A stretch of DNA of 64,000 nucleotides from Pleurostoma richardsiae (taxonomy: Eukaryota > Ascomycota > Sordariomycetes > Calosphaeriales > Pleurostomataceae): contig JANBVO010000073.1 of assembly GCA_030052745.1 (NCBI GenBank), positions 37,253 through 101,252 on the forward strand. The letters run 5' to 3'. Made by a program: the position numbers and the translations under genes. Position 1 is the stretch's first letter. Each line of letters opens with the position of its first letter. Below, one piece after another: positions 34,812-46,920 of the stretch. The notes beneath the pieces are model-generated. The model was not told where the DNA came from, made no database searches, and saw only the letters and a program-made list of their open reading frames with translations.

Positions 34812-35747
34812 GTGGCCATCAGGTCTACGATGTTCTCGAGCGGCGACTTAGCTACCGAGGACTCGCAGTCGTTGTGGTTCGGAGGCGACGCCAGCTTTTC
34901 TAGCGGAGTGACGTCCGTTTCGACTTTTACTTCCTCGATAAGAGGCTTTACTAGCCCCGGACCCGGGAACTTTGCCGGTAACTTCTATGTGTCGCCATCA
35001 GTTCTTAACGCTAAGACCGACCCGGACTTCGTCTAGCCGGCTAATACCACGTTCGGTACGTACGGCGCCCTCGCCGGAAATGACTATCTCCAAGCCGAGA
35101 CCGATACCACCGGGGATGAAGAGGCCGTGGATATGGAAACGGACGTACCTTCCCCGCCATCCAAGAGGTAACGCCAAAAGGACGCGCTGGACGGTAATGC
35201 GCAAGGCTTATAGAAGGGACATACTCAGTTACAGAACATAAACGCCGGATAACTTTCTCAATCATCAAACTCCCCCAAAGGTAAATTTCCGGCCTTAGCC
35301 TCTATAAAAGGCCGATCTAAGTCCGCTGGCCAAGCCTTCACGCCGCTTCTAACTATTTAGCTACGGACTGCGTCTCGGAAAGCGAAGCGCGTCTCGACGT
35401 CCTATAGGCCGGCGACGTCACCCGAAGAGGAGCGCACCCGCAGCGGCCACAATCAGGTAGAAAAGCAGTATCGCAACCGGCTGAACCAGTACTTCGAGCG
35501 CCTGCTCGCCGTACTGCCGGCCTCGCTAAACACGGACGGCGACCAGCAGGGCGAAGACAAGGGACTAGATCTAGACAAGAGGCTGAGCAAGACAGAGGTC
35601 TTGGATATAGCGAGGCGGCATATCCGCACTCTGGAGAGGGAGACCTCGGAGCTCGAGGTGGAGAAGCAGCAGCTGGTTGACGAGATCGGGAGACAGCAGC
35701 AATTACGGCATAAGACAGTAGACGATCGGGAATCTCGACGCCACTAG
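34812..35747 (+). pseudogene. bHLH transcription factor gene, 5' part RIP-damaged
   Basis: One plus-strand frame (312 codons) runs to a TAG at 35745 and ends in a full bHLH domain: GHNQVEKQYRNRLNQYFERL with helix 1 LLAVLP, a loop, then KTEVLDIARRHIRTLERE and a short coiled coil. The basic region has the His-Glu-Arg pattern of E-box/SRE-binding fungal factors. The N-terminal two thirds is Ser/Thr/Pro-rich and interrupted by TAG/TAA at several places where Gln fits (before PANTTF, after SPPSKR, after NINAG, in LLTI-stop-LRTAS). The last 110 codons have no stop and a normal CpA content. So RIP hit the 5' part and faded out within the gene. No intact N-terminus is available, so it is not expected to make full-length protein. 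Confidence 0.85.
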
Positions 35748-37298
35748 CGGGGTTATTAGCATTTCTGTGACGTAGAAAACATTATGGTGAGTCTAGCCCT
35801 ACTGAGCCACCCGTCCTGTGCGATGTTATTAACAGATGGAATCTAGGAAAGTTTCTCCAGTTTGTTGCCCTTATGGCTTCGACAGCGGCTTCTATATAAG
35901 GAGGAAGACCAGAAACGTGAAACAGGCAATCAAATACGTGATAATATGAGTACGAGATGTTAAGCAACGCAGCCGATGCACTCGATAACGAAATATACGA
36001 TGTAGAACGTGGCGATTGCCTTGGCGAGACGGTCGTGCTTTGTCTTGTCCTAATTTCTTTCTGGCGGTACGTCGAGACACGCGATTTGCTAGTCCACCAC
36101 AAGGCGTATCGTAGCCCCTGCCATGCTGCTGTCACGATGCACCCTCCAAGAAATGGTTGGGATGCGCGCGGGAAGACATGATGTTGAATGGTTCTTCGGG
36201 CAGTCTGTTCAACGGTAGAAACGACCTAAGCTGCAGAAAATGCCGTATTCATCTTGCCGCGGCTTGAGACCTGTGGCTTGTCCGACATTCTCCCGTAACC
36301 GGCCTAGTTTGACTCGCATACCGTAGACCTCCGATGGGATTGGTATCTTGCCTCGAACGGCATTCCTCCCTCCTCGTGGGTTGTCATTTAGGGCTTCCAG
36401 AGAACCACGTTGCAGGGTCCTCGCCGGAGATGGACGCGGATCTTTGCCACGACCTCGAACATCGCCGAGGAAGGAAGTACGTTGCAAGCGTCTCACAAAA
36501 TCAGATCTGGTGCCTTCCCGCGACTTCGGACATGGTGGAAAGGATGTGATCGGTATTTGGAGTTGTCTGTCTTTCGGCATTAGTCCTTTCCCTGTGGATC
36601 GTGAGACGGAGGCACCTTTCTCGAGCCGCTGCTGTTTTGAAACGGTACCCAGGTAAATGACGTCGCCATCGGGCTCGCACAAATCAACCGCATTGCGGCT
36701 ATCCCAATTGGCGCGCGCGCCCTCTAGTACAGCGGGATTTCATCGGAGGTGTCATTCTGTTCCATCATCTCGGAGTGGAAGAGACGATGGCGGCTTGAGC
36801 TGAAGCGGGATTTCCTGCCACCGACGGAACTCGGCTTGCGGGTTAGTCCGACGGTGGGTATATCCTGGTCTACGCACGATACGTCCATACCACACCATGA
36901 CGCGACATGCAGAAGATACCATCAGAACAACAAGCGGCGACATGATGCGTCTGGATGTCATCCGTGGGAGCGCCTAGAATCCAAGACATGGCGCGAGTGC
37001 TTTCGTGCATTTCAATTCGTCGTTTTCCTAATTTTGACGCATGCTGGAACCAACAGCTTCGTGCGGGCATCTCATTCGCGGACGTCGTCCCATCTACACC
37101 ACAGGCGGAGAGGCGAAGCGCAAGGCGTGGCGCTTCTGACAGACGCTCATTCGCGGGCTACTCGAGATATTTCCAGGCCGACAGCACTATGTTAAGGCAG
37201 AGTAGACGTTCGTGCATCCCATGGCTGTGAGATAACCGTTAGTTCCTTCTTGCTCTGGCCTCTGTCCCACTTTTGCACGTTCACCTTCTCGAGTGACC
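35748..37298. other. No gene identified
   Basis: Frames at 36209-36682 (minus) and 36749-37195 (plus) are open for about 150 codons but lie opposite other open frames and show no domain. Confidence 0.4.
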
Positions 37299-38120
37299 AT
37301 GCTCTCTTGTCCAACGTGCGGGAGCCTTGTGGCTAGCTCTCAGTTGGAAGCTGGCGCCGGAGCCCACTCTTCAAATATGGAGTCCACACCGCGGACATGG
37401 AGAGAACTCTGGAGAGGACTGCCTCTCGAACTGCAAGACTCGGTATGACGCTTTGCGCTGGGCGGCCTACGAGTCCATCAACTCAGTCGCCGACTTGATC
37501 ACGGCAAGCTCGAGCTTGTGCCCTTCGAGACTCTCCCCAGATCAACGCAGGCGGCTCGATCCGTCCTTGCCGTCAGCAGAGGTGTTCGGGACAGCGCCCT
37601 GAGAATGCTTTCGGGCAAGATGAGTTTTGCGGACTGCGGCATTCTCCGCTTCGATGCTGGGCGAGATACGGTGTCGGTGGTCGGCTTGAACTATGGAACA
37701 ATGAACAAGGTGGCTGGCTAGGCGATCAAATGTCCGTCGATTACCTGTATTCGAAATCTCGGCATTGAAATCCGCAACACACGCTTCCGCAGTGACTTCC
37801 CTCGGCACTTTTCGAACCGGTTTGACTATTTGTTCATATTCCTTCTGAGGTTTCGCAGTCTCGAAACCTTGTCTCTCATCACCATGCCAATGCCGGGGGA
37901 TCCGGACACAGTCAAGTTCGTCAGGGTGATGGAGACGAAGGAAGGTGAGATACCAATATCAGAACGCCTGGATCAGGATCTGTATGAGATCTTGTCAGAA
38001 GACAGTGGCTTGTCCCGCTGGGCTGGAGAATTGGTTCGAGGCGAGAACGGGCTGGGTGACTGGTACTGCAGGACTCCCACGGACGCCAGCTGCAACTTAG
38101 CACGACACCGAAACACCTAG
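37299..38120 (+). pseudogene. 2EXR-like protein gene with two nonsense codons
   Basis: A single frame of 274 codons starts at ATG 37299 and ends at 38120. It is cut by TGA at 37446 and TAG at 37719. It resembles the fungal 2EXR/F-box-like family: a short Cys-containing start, RGLPLELQDSV, stop, RFALGG, then VLAVSRGVRDSALRML and GILRFDAGRDTVSVVGLNYG, and a leucine-rich FLLRFRSLETLSLI. TGA sits where the family motif has Trp (VWR), and TAG also fits Trp or Gln. Both are G:C to A:T changes. I could not find an intron in phase that would remove either stop. Base composition is otherwise normal, so this is light damage, not a full RIP tract. Function of the family is unknown. Confidence 0.65.
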
Positions 38121-38410
38121 CCCAGCAGCTGCACGTACACCTAGTAGCTGTGTGACGGCTGTCCATAGGTATATATGCCAATGGGCAGACTGAAGAGGAT
38201 GCTGAGATTGCGCAGCCAACGACGTCAACGCTATCTAACGAAGCCCGTCATTCTCAGAGGACGGCGCTGCCTCTCGTGCTATTCTCCAAGCAATAGCAGG
38301 ATTGCTCTTCTAGGCTGAGGCAAACATTCCAGACAGACTTCCCATACAATATCATGTAGCTATCTCTGGAGCCTCGATATTCCCTTCCCCAACCTGACAA
38401 CGCAAATCCA

Positions 38411-40404
38411 TCACGAAATATCCCCATTGGCTAGTTGAATTTCAAGAGAATTGTTGGCAGAGTTGATGCTGGCATGCCCCTTGTTTACTAATTCCCCCGG
38501 GATTACGTCCTTGACGTCCATCCACCGATCGTTGTTGAATTCAAACGCGTCGACATTGAAGCCAAAACGAACATTCAGAATTTCTGTGCCGCCTTTCCCA
38601 GCTAGGGTCTTGACAGCTGAGTCCGTAAAATGGAACGAGACAATCTTGATCTCAGCACACGTCCGTCCATCTTCCTCGTTCGAGTGTTCATAGGAAGTCA
38701 TCATCAACCAGAACCGCTGATTAACGGCCGTCAGCTCATCTGGCCTTTGGCGTTTGTCTCCGAGGATGGTTTTAATCGTCTTAGTAAGATCGATGATCCG
38801 GTCTATGGCCTTGTGCTCTACGGAGGGGAATGATTCTGTTAGCGCGGCGGTCAGAATCTCCCGGTGGATTTGCGACACGGCAACTGAGGCATCCTTCGTA
38901 ACCGAGCGGACCGTATGGTTGGTAAGACATTTTGCCTTGGATTTGAAGAACCAATCCAAAGCCTGGGCGATGTCTTGAGTGGACTCAGTATTCTCTGGAA
39001 TAACACCTTCATGGACTCTTCGAGTGGCCAGTCTAGCCAGCTGATAAGCCCAACATCGGAATGTTCGAACATGCTGGTAAAGTGTTTCAACCGCTTGTTT
39101 TTTCTTGTCTGACTCGCTGTGTGGAAGGAAGTCGATAAAGAAAACGAATGGAATGCCAACGTCCGGAAGGGGGAATTTGCCCTCACTGACAATATCTCCG
39201 GGTCTGGGAGCTTTCTCTGGGAGATCAGAGTTTGGGCGTGTTATGAGGTTCAGTGGATTTGGCTTATTGTCTAGGACATGGTCGCTCGGACCTGGCGCAG
39301 GCATTTCGATGATTGCGAATCCTGGAATGCGCGCCATTTCCGGTGTTTGTCGTATTGACTGGAACGCGCCCGACATCTTCTTCTTTATGCATTCATGCAG
39401 GTGAGCAATCGAATTGCCGTACGGGCCAAAAACGGATGCCCGGTTTAGAGTATTACCTCCGTAGCAATGCACTCCAATGGCTGTCATAGTTAAGCCATCA
39501 TCATTCATTCTGAGCACTGGAGAACCAGAATTTCCTGGACTTATTAGTTATATACGTGAAAAATGGAGAAAATACTCACCACCCATGGTGTCTACTTGGT
39601 ATGCCAGCATCATTCCATACTTTGACAGATCATAGGTTGTCTCCACAAAGCCCTCATACATGGAATCTCCGTTGTCCAAGTCAGTAGGGTAGCCGACAAC
39701 ACCCAGATATCTCTTCGTTTCGGTTTCAGGCGTATTCGTATACTTAACGGAAGTAGATATTGTGAACGGCTTTTCGAGTGCAATGAGAGCAACATCATAG
39801 TTCTCATACTCCTTTGCAATCCAGGCGTATGGCAAGATCACGCAGCGGCCATGACGACGATCGACTTTGGGGTCGTATTCGGATTTTGGACCGTAGTAGC
39901 CAGTGAACGCTTTAACGGAGACGAGATATCCATCTCGCCAATCGTAGACATTATGTCCTGCGGTGACAACAGTAGATGAGTCGATCAACCATCCCGTAGC
40001 TACGTATTCATATTTCCGAAACTGAAGAAATAGTTTGCAGATAGCTGACAATGTCACTCAGTTATTGGAATATAAAGCTTGAAGAGATCTGTTATACCTC
40101 GATATTTCCCATCCGGTGCGAAATCTGTCCTTCTCACCTTCGTACGGCAGTCCTCCCGATTCACCACCCTTTCACTGCCGCTGCTTGATGCGAGAAATGG
40201 TCGGCTCCTTCTCTCACGTGGCTGTTTTTCGGCGTAAGGCACAAGATCCCAAACAGAATAGATAGGTCGTTCAAGTTCATGAAGAATTCGAGCGTTCTGG
40301 TAAAGATCTACCGAGACACTGTCGACAAACGTAGCCCTTTCAGCCACCCTTTCAGGCGACCTTTCAGGTTCGTCCCAATAATGCAATGTGGATAATGACG
40401 CCAT
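38411..40404 (-). CDS. V8/trypsin-like serine protease with large unknown C-terminal domain
   Basis: Minus-strand exons are 40404-40098, 40044-39580 and 39534-38411, about 631 residues. Introns of 53 and 45 bp are in phase. The protease domain (about residues 75-305) has the triad in order: VVTAGHNVYD (His), YENYDVALIALE (Asp), and GGNSGSPVL (Ser), the last rebuilt by the second splice. The His/Asp/Ser contexts resemble glutamyl endopeptidase-like S1B enzymes. There is no signal peptide; the N-terminus is charged, so the protein looks cytosolic. The C-terminal about 320 residues, in the same exon as the catalytic Ser, match nothing I recognise. They have a helical, charged stretch and an end rich in Asn and aromatic residues (RFWLMMTSYEHSNEE, EFNNDRWMDVKDVI). 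No damage is visible. Confidence 0.85.
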
Positions 40405-42021
40405 GAAACATGAAATCGCGCGACGGCATATCGCAGGATCCTTTTAGACTAGGAAAGAAGTGAGTTAAGAACATTAAGATAGACGGCTTTAGTTTTAAGT
40501 TCTAGATCCACCACCTGAACAAAGCGGGGCTTAGCGCCGTGATGAGACGCAGTTCTATTGCTTTTGGGAACCCCGACCCTCCAATCATCGCGGAACATGT
40601 CATCATTATGGCTTGATCAAAGCCCCCTCACAGCCCTCTTCACTTGCCGCTGAGGCCTATCATGCGCATCGGTCGAAGGAGAATCCAATGCAAGCCGTCG
40701 GATACGAAATTTGGCGACATCCCGTTTGCACTCCGCAGGCTACGTGTTAACTCTAGCTTTCCCGGATACGCAGCAGACTGCAGTTATCAGTGGCGGAGAC
40801 ACCAGGCAAGCACATTTGAAGTGTCTGTGTTAGATATGAAGAAGTGTACGTGCTTCACGACCTGCATCGCTCTAAGCCAAGTCGACTCAGAGTCTGTAGA
40901 GCACATTTAGACAGCACCCCATCCCCGTGCAGCACTTACCTCTGGTAACGCAGCAGAAATCAGCTCCGGTTGAGGAGGGTGGGCTGGCAAAGCTGGCTGG
41001 TCCGCCATCGTTGAAAGTGATCAAAGTATGGCACAGCTTGAAGCTTTGGAGTCGTGGCGGGACCCCGACGCCCCAAAATGAACGGCGGCAAGGGACTATA
41101 TACAGGATCTCTGGAGCCCACGTATAAGTGGGGACGATAAGCTAACCGAGTGTCGGGGATTCGGGTCTCAGCAGTCTGCAGAAGAGACGATGCTCAAAGA
41201 GGCAGTTCCACCGTACTCAGAGGACAAGCGGTATCGCGTCCACCGGGCCATCCTCTGCCTGCAGGCATCCGGAATCTGTGGAGTTCATATAATGGGGGCC
41301 CAAGTACGTGAGGATTGTTGGATTCGGACATGGGTGGAACAGAGAGAATCGGCCTGTGTCGTAGTAGACCGGACATGAAGCCTCGGCGCATCCCGTCGGA
41401 GCCGTGAGCTTCTTGTACTTGCGTTAAAGATTTTGTGGTATTAGGCCTTGTTCCCAATCCTCGTTCCCTTTCTCCTCCCTCGGGAAACACGGGATCCTCT
41501 GCGCCGTAGAACCCAGAGAGAGCCTGATATGTCGAAAATCGCGTCTCTCACGACTTCCAATTCGGATGGCGAGAGTTCCGGACGCTCAAGTGGCTCCACA
41601 TGATAGCCGTGATCGACAGTAGCCAATGCATGTGCCAACGCCGACGTTGACCGCACCGGGAAGACGGCACGCCCCGCGTTAGCGCCTCCGCTCACTAAGG
41701 AAGTATTACGCTGGACTCGGCGCGTCACGCTGTCTGATCGCGGCGGCGACTCGATCTGCTTTTGCGAAGATCCTCGCGTCCCTGAGCCTGTAGATCGTGC
41801 TTGTGGGCACAATTTCCGATGATGCTGAACGTACAAGGGGAGTATCGCAGACGGGGGGAGTAACGAGTACGGTTTAATGATCAATGTGTGAATTTCAAGA
41901 GGGTAGTCACCACTAACTAGAGATAGCTACTGTCTGTATATTACGGCATGGCCTGCGCAGAATCCTGCCTTGCTCCATAGGACGTTTTACACAGAATCCT
42001 CCGAGAACACTCCTCTGCTGC
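40405..42021. other. No gene identified
   Basis: The minus frame 41441-41884 (147 codons) and smaller frames around 40644-41490 have no recognisable domain. The first few hundred bases should hold the protease promoter. Confidence 0.4.
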
Positions 42022-42339
42022 TCAACAAGCACGCCTTCCCTGGGAAGCTGCTCGGTGTACTCTTGACAGACGGAGGATAGTTTTCATTCTTGTGGCACTC
42101 ATCAGCGTGTCGCCTGCGCAGAGGTCGGGGAATGTACATACAATCTCTCTGGCGGTAGGTCTGAAATAGGGAGAAGATATGTACTCATAGAACTTATAGT
42201 ACTTAGCGCAAAAGTAGAACTCGACACCATACGTCTTCTTAATCCTGTCGATCCTTTTCATGATGCGGCGTAAGCTCTTTTAGACGTTCTCCCTAGTTCT
42301 GCTGCGTTTCCGCGTCTTGTCTCTTTTATCCTTTGGCAT
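42022..42339 (-). pseudogene. MADS-box-like fragment with a nonsense codon
   Basis: From Met 42339 on the minus strand the frame reads MPKDKRDKTRKRSRTRENV, a TAA at 42282, then KSLRRIMKRIDRIKKTYGVE and FYFCAKYYKFYEYISS. This is the layout of the short fungal MADS/SRF-like proteins: basic helix, then a strand with a Tyr-rich KFYEY end. TAA could be CAA (Gln) before a C-to-T change. After FRPTAREI the reading is probably intronic (GTATGT donor at about 42139). The similarity is weak and short, so treat the family as tentative. Confidence 0.45.
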
Positions 42340-43351
42340 GATACCTACAAGTGCAGACAAGGAGGCGGAAGGCGGCAGACATGGTCCGGCCGAAACCTGG
42401 CCTGTTTCCGGCATTCGAAGATCGGAGTCCGACATATTCGATAGGGCATGTACGCGATCCCTGGCGTCGACCGGCTCAACATCTCTCCCAGCCATACTTA
42501 TCATCTCCAGCACATAGTGTGTCGCCGGGGGCCGAATTTGTTCCCCACCCTCTTCAGCACAGCCCGACTCAAGATAGAGCATTCGCTGCGGGATGGCAGG
42601 TAGTCGAAAATTTGAACGGCGGTTCCTTAACAAGACCCCATACAGATTAATATGTGAAGTTGTTATGGGGCCGCGTTTTGGTCCACCTGGGTAAGCCGAA
42701 AACGTCGTTGCTGTCGCATGGGCCCAAAAGCGGCTCCCTCAATGGACTCAAATTTGGCTCTCCACATTATGGCCTGTGCACAAAGTCATTGCTGACCGAG
42801 GGAGTCAGCACCCCAAGCTTCAGGGAACAATCCTCTTTGAGCAGCAAATGGCCGAGCATCGCCCTCGCGTCTTGGTACACCATGATGACTGTGCTCTGTC
42901 TCTCCTGTACGGCCACGGATGTACAGTACAGTAGCCGAAGGACAGGGAATACTGCAGCTTGTCAGCGCCGATAACGTGAACCCAACGCCGAAGTAGGAGA
43001 AACAACTTGCTCGTCAGCAAAGTCAAAGCCGGTTGACAATGACATCGGTGGCTTGCAGCAAGCCTCGCCGCTAATACAAGCGAGTACGTCATGGCAGCTG
43101 GAGCAAGGCGCAACACCGGCCGAGTGCGGCTGCTGACTGAGGCAGGAGGACTAGTTACGTCCTACCGCAACTAGCCCCGTAACAGCCCCGCATCTTGATC
43201 GCATCCGCTGCAGGGCGACGACATCGAAGGTGACGACTTTGAACCACGGCATGTCAGTGATGACGCTTCGGTCAGGTGAGATATTGACCATGCAACGCCT
43301 TTAAATTTACAAGATGCCGGCAAACCACGGTCGTGCACAGCGCGGCACGAC
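42340..43351. other. No gene identified
   Basis: Frames at 42351-42650 and 42654-42974 (plus) and 42820-43116 (minus) overlap and show no domain. This DNA is the left flank of the hAT element and bears no Gypsy similarity. Confidence 0.4.
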
Positions 43352-46300
43352 GGTTAGTAAGTATTATTAAGTACTAATACTTACTACATTAGTATTAATA
43401 CTTACTAATTAGTATCATATAAAATACTAAAAAGTACTAAATAAATATTAATAATAATTTTTTAAAAAGTTTCTATAGATTTCAAATAAATTCTATAAGA
43501 TTTTATGAAATTTTATTTATTATAAATGAAAATATTATAATTATCTATAATGTTAAATATTTAATAATATAATATTTCTAAAAGTTTCTATAGATTTCTA
43601 ATAAATTTTATAAGATTCTATAAAATTCTATAAGATTTTATGAAATTTTATTAATTACAAATCAAAATATTATAATTATTTATAATATTAAATGCTTAAT
43701 AATATAGATACTTCTAGAAGTTTCTATAGATTTCTAATAAATTCTATGAGATTCTATAAGATTCTATAGGATTCTATTAATTATAAATCTATATATTAAT
43801 AATAGAATTCATTAGAATATTCTAAAAAATTTTTAAGATTAAAATTTTACTATATATATCTATAACTTCTTTTCTTTTACTTACTTTTTAAATTTTAATA
43901 CATAACTACGAATATAATAACGAATATAACAACGAATATAACAAAAAATATTATATATTAAACAATGGATTCTTCATTTATAATTCAATCCTTTTCTTCA
44001 GATTTTGAAGTAAAATCCATTCACGAATTAAATTCAAATACAGAAATAAATAACGAAGATAATAATAAATCATATAAAAATTCAAAATATAACAATTTGA
44101 ATTACGTTTTACCTTCAACTTCCGATATATATATATTTCAAAATGGATTATTTCAACGAAACTTATTACCTATCGACTATACTACAGAACGACGAATATT
44201 AGCTAAATGCACTCTTTGTTCATATAATAAAGTGGAAATTTTAACTAAATTTCAATCTTCAAACTTTGTTAAACATTATAAATATAAACATTCAACGATT
44301 GCATATAATATAAAAAGTGAAAAAAACTTAAAAAAATTACTGATATTTAACAAAGAAATACATTTTTTAATATAACTGATAATCGAAAACGAATTCAACA
44401 AAATATTATAACTGAATTTAATGAAAATGAAGCTTATACAAAAATCCTTACCTTTTTAATCAAAAATAACTTATCTTTTAACATACTTGAATCTGATTCT
44501 TTTAAAGATCTTTTAAATTATTATAATAAAGCAACGATAAATATAAATCGCAAAAAAATAATAAAAATATTAAACGAAAAGTTCAACAATTATTTATTAA
44601 CTTTTAATATTGAATTACAAAAACATATTAAAAAGAACAGCCGTTTTTTAGTTACATTCGACCTTTGGACTTCAAACGTTAATTAAATGTAAATTTTTGG
44701 AATTATAATCATTTTTATTAATAAAAAATTTCAAATAAACTATAAATTAATCGGATTCGACGAATTAAATGAATTACATACTGGAGAAAATATATATACA
44801 GAATTTTCAAATATAATCGATGATTTTCCAGCAATTAAAAATAACATACTATCTTTTACTCGTGATAATGCTTTAAATAACAATAAATTTATCAAATATT
44901 ATAAAACAAATTCGAATTCGAATATATGCAACGTTCGTTGCGTTTCACATATACTAAACCTTGTTGTTAATGATATATTACGCGAATACTTATTAAAATC
45001 GAAAAACAATTTAAATTTCAACTTAAATATTACTTTAAAAATTCGACGAATTGCTACTATACTTAAATATAATAACGAACCAAAGAAACTTTTTAACGAA
45101 GGAATTATACCTCAAAATTACAACGTTACGTTAATTCCACTTGATAATTCAACTCGTTGGAATTTAACTTATAAAATGATAAAAACAACTCTTGAACTAA
45201 AAACAGCTATTATATACATATCGAAAAATACAAATAACAATGAATTTAAAGATATTATGCTTAATAAAGGCGAATGGGAAGCTTTAGAAGAGCTTGAAAA
45301 TATATTCGAAATATTCATTAAACCTACTACGAAATTACAAAGCCAAATCTATACAACGTCAAATTATACATTACTATATATATATATTGAATATATAAAT
45401 AACTAAATAAATTACTTCAAATATATAATGAAAAATCACGAAATTCATGATCAAACTTTTATAATCATTATATTTCAGCTATTAAAAACGGCTTTAAGAA
45501 ACTTAATAAATATTACTCTCGAATTATCACTGCAAATGAATTTAAAAAATTTAAATCATATATTATAAGTATTATACTCAATTTACGATTTAAATTAATT
45601 CATTTCGAAAACGACGGATTATTAAACTTTTACCCAAACGTTAAAAACGACGCTATAACTATATTAAAATACGAATATAATAAGATAAAAAACAAATTAA
45701 ATATAACAACAAATTTACCAAATATATCATTTGACGAATTACAAGAAGATATATATAATGCAACAGATGAATCAAATTCTGACGATGAATTTTATATTAA
45801 AACTTATGAAAAAGAAGACGAATATATAATATATTTAAATGAAAAAGTAATATCTTCAAAAATAAATCCTTTTAAATATTAGAAGAATAACGAATATAAA
45901 TATCCAATTTTAACTATATTAGCTCGATGATTTTTAGCAATTCTAGCTACTTCAGCTTTTATTGAATCGACATTTTCTATTATAACAAATATTATAATAA
46001 AAAATAGAAATCGTTTATTACCAATAACAGCAAAACGATTAATCTTATTAAAGAGTTAGAGGATAAATGATTTAGAAGAGTTAGAAAAAATAAAGAAAAT
46101 AGAAGAAAAAGAATATGAAACGGAGGAAAATGAAAATAATTAAATAAAGGTTTTTATTATTTTATGTATATATTCTATTTTGTTTTAGAGCTTACTTTAA
46201 ATTCTATTTTAATTTTGAATTTTAATTTTATAATATTATATATTATATTACATATAAAATACTAATTAGTAAGTATTAGTAAGTACTTTTTAATACTAAT

Positions 46301-46394
46301 ACTAAATTAGTATTTAAAAATTAATACTTTTACTTACTAATTAGTATTAATATTTACTAATACTAATTAGTACGTACTAATTTCCCAACCCTAG
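43352..46394 (+). mobile_element. hAT superfamily DNA transposon, very AT-rich, decayed
   Basis: A sharp-edged AT-rich block of about 3.0 kb. Both ends carry dense copies of a subterminal motif built from TACTTACTAATTAGTA and its complement (43352-43450 and 46255-46380). The right end finishes in CCCAACCCTAG, much like the terminus of the hAT-type MITE at 48422-48636. The left end lacks a matching TAGGGTTGGG and seems truncated. No 8 bp target duplication is seen. The right flank is a Gypsy integrase fragment, the left flank is not, so the locus has been rearranged or lost its left junction. A decayed transposase fills the middle. Confidence 0.85.
43965..46143 (+). pseudogene. hAT transposase remnant (BED finger to hATC dimerisation domain)
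   Basis: An N-terminal BED-type zinc finger is visible (LAKCTLCSYNK ... FVKHYKYKHS, C-x2-C and H-x4-H), then a one-base frameshift near 44365. The catalytic part has FLVTFDLWTSN followed by two stops, then SFTRDNALNNN and a CVSHILNLVV motif. The C-terminal hATC dimerisation segment is clear (FLAILATSAFIESTFSIITN, NRNRLLP). Stops replace Trp in two recognisable places: TAG after NPFKY and TGA before FLAILATS. Codon use is extremely A/T-biased compared with every neighbouring gene. It cannot make an active enzyme. Confidence 0.85.
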
Positions 46395-46398
46395 AGTA

Positions 46399-46531
46399 AC
46401 CTGGGACCGAGACAAGCTCTTCACCTCAAAATTTTGGCAATTCCTCATGGCATACCTTGGAACCAAACAAAAAATGTCCGCAGCATACCACCCGCAAACG
46501 GACGGACAAACAGAGCGAGTCAACCAGATAC
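46399..46531 (+). repeat. Gypsy integrase fragment, copy of 17271-17406
   Basis: About 130 bp nearly identical to the integrase core of the relic at 16140-17660. It covers the second catalytic Asp (GDRD-like start) to [15 protein letters not shown], with only a handful of substitutions. It begins within about 5 bp of the hAT right end, so the hAT element probably inserted into a Gypsy copy at this point. Confidence 0.9.
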
Positions 46532-46920
46532 GGCAGAAATTGCAGTTAGGATGAACTGTAGGTTTGTCGTGCTTGGTCTAGGAACTCGAATTTCAAGGTC
46601 AAGCGGCGAAATAGAATGACTCGCCGCCGGTCGTAGGAGGGCCAGAACTCCTCAGGAGCTTTGTAACAGCACGATCTCAAGTCTCCATTGTAATATAAAA
46701 GCGCTAGAAGTGTCAGACGCACTCTAACGAGCTGTTGCTCGGTATAGCAAAGTCGAAATCAACAAGTATCGAACCGTAGCAATATTAAGCTCGTCCAGAA
46801 CGGATATAAAGAGTCATAAGAACAATTAATCCATCCGAGTGCTTATCAAGAGATAACATTCTAATACACGGACCCCAATACCTGAAATCACAAGATCAAG
46901 AACAAAAAATAACCGTATTT
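46532..46920. other. No gene identified
   Basis: Spacer between the Gypsy fragment and the 3' end of the dead TM-RING gene. Confidence 0.45.
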
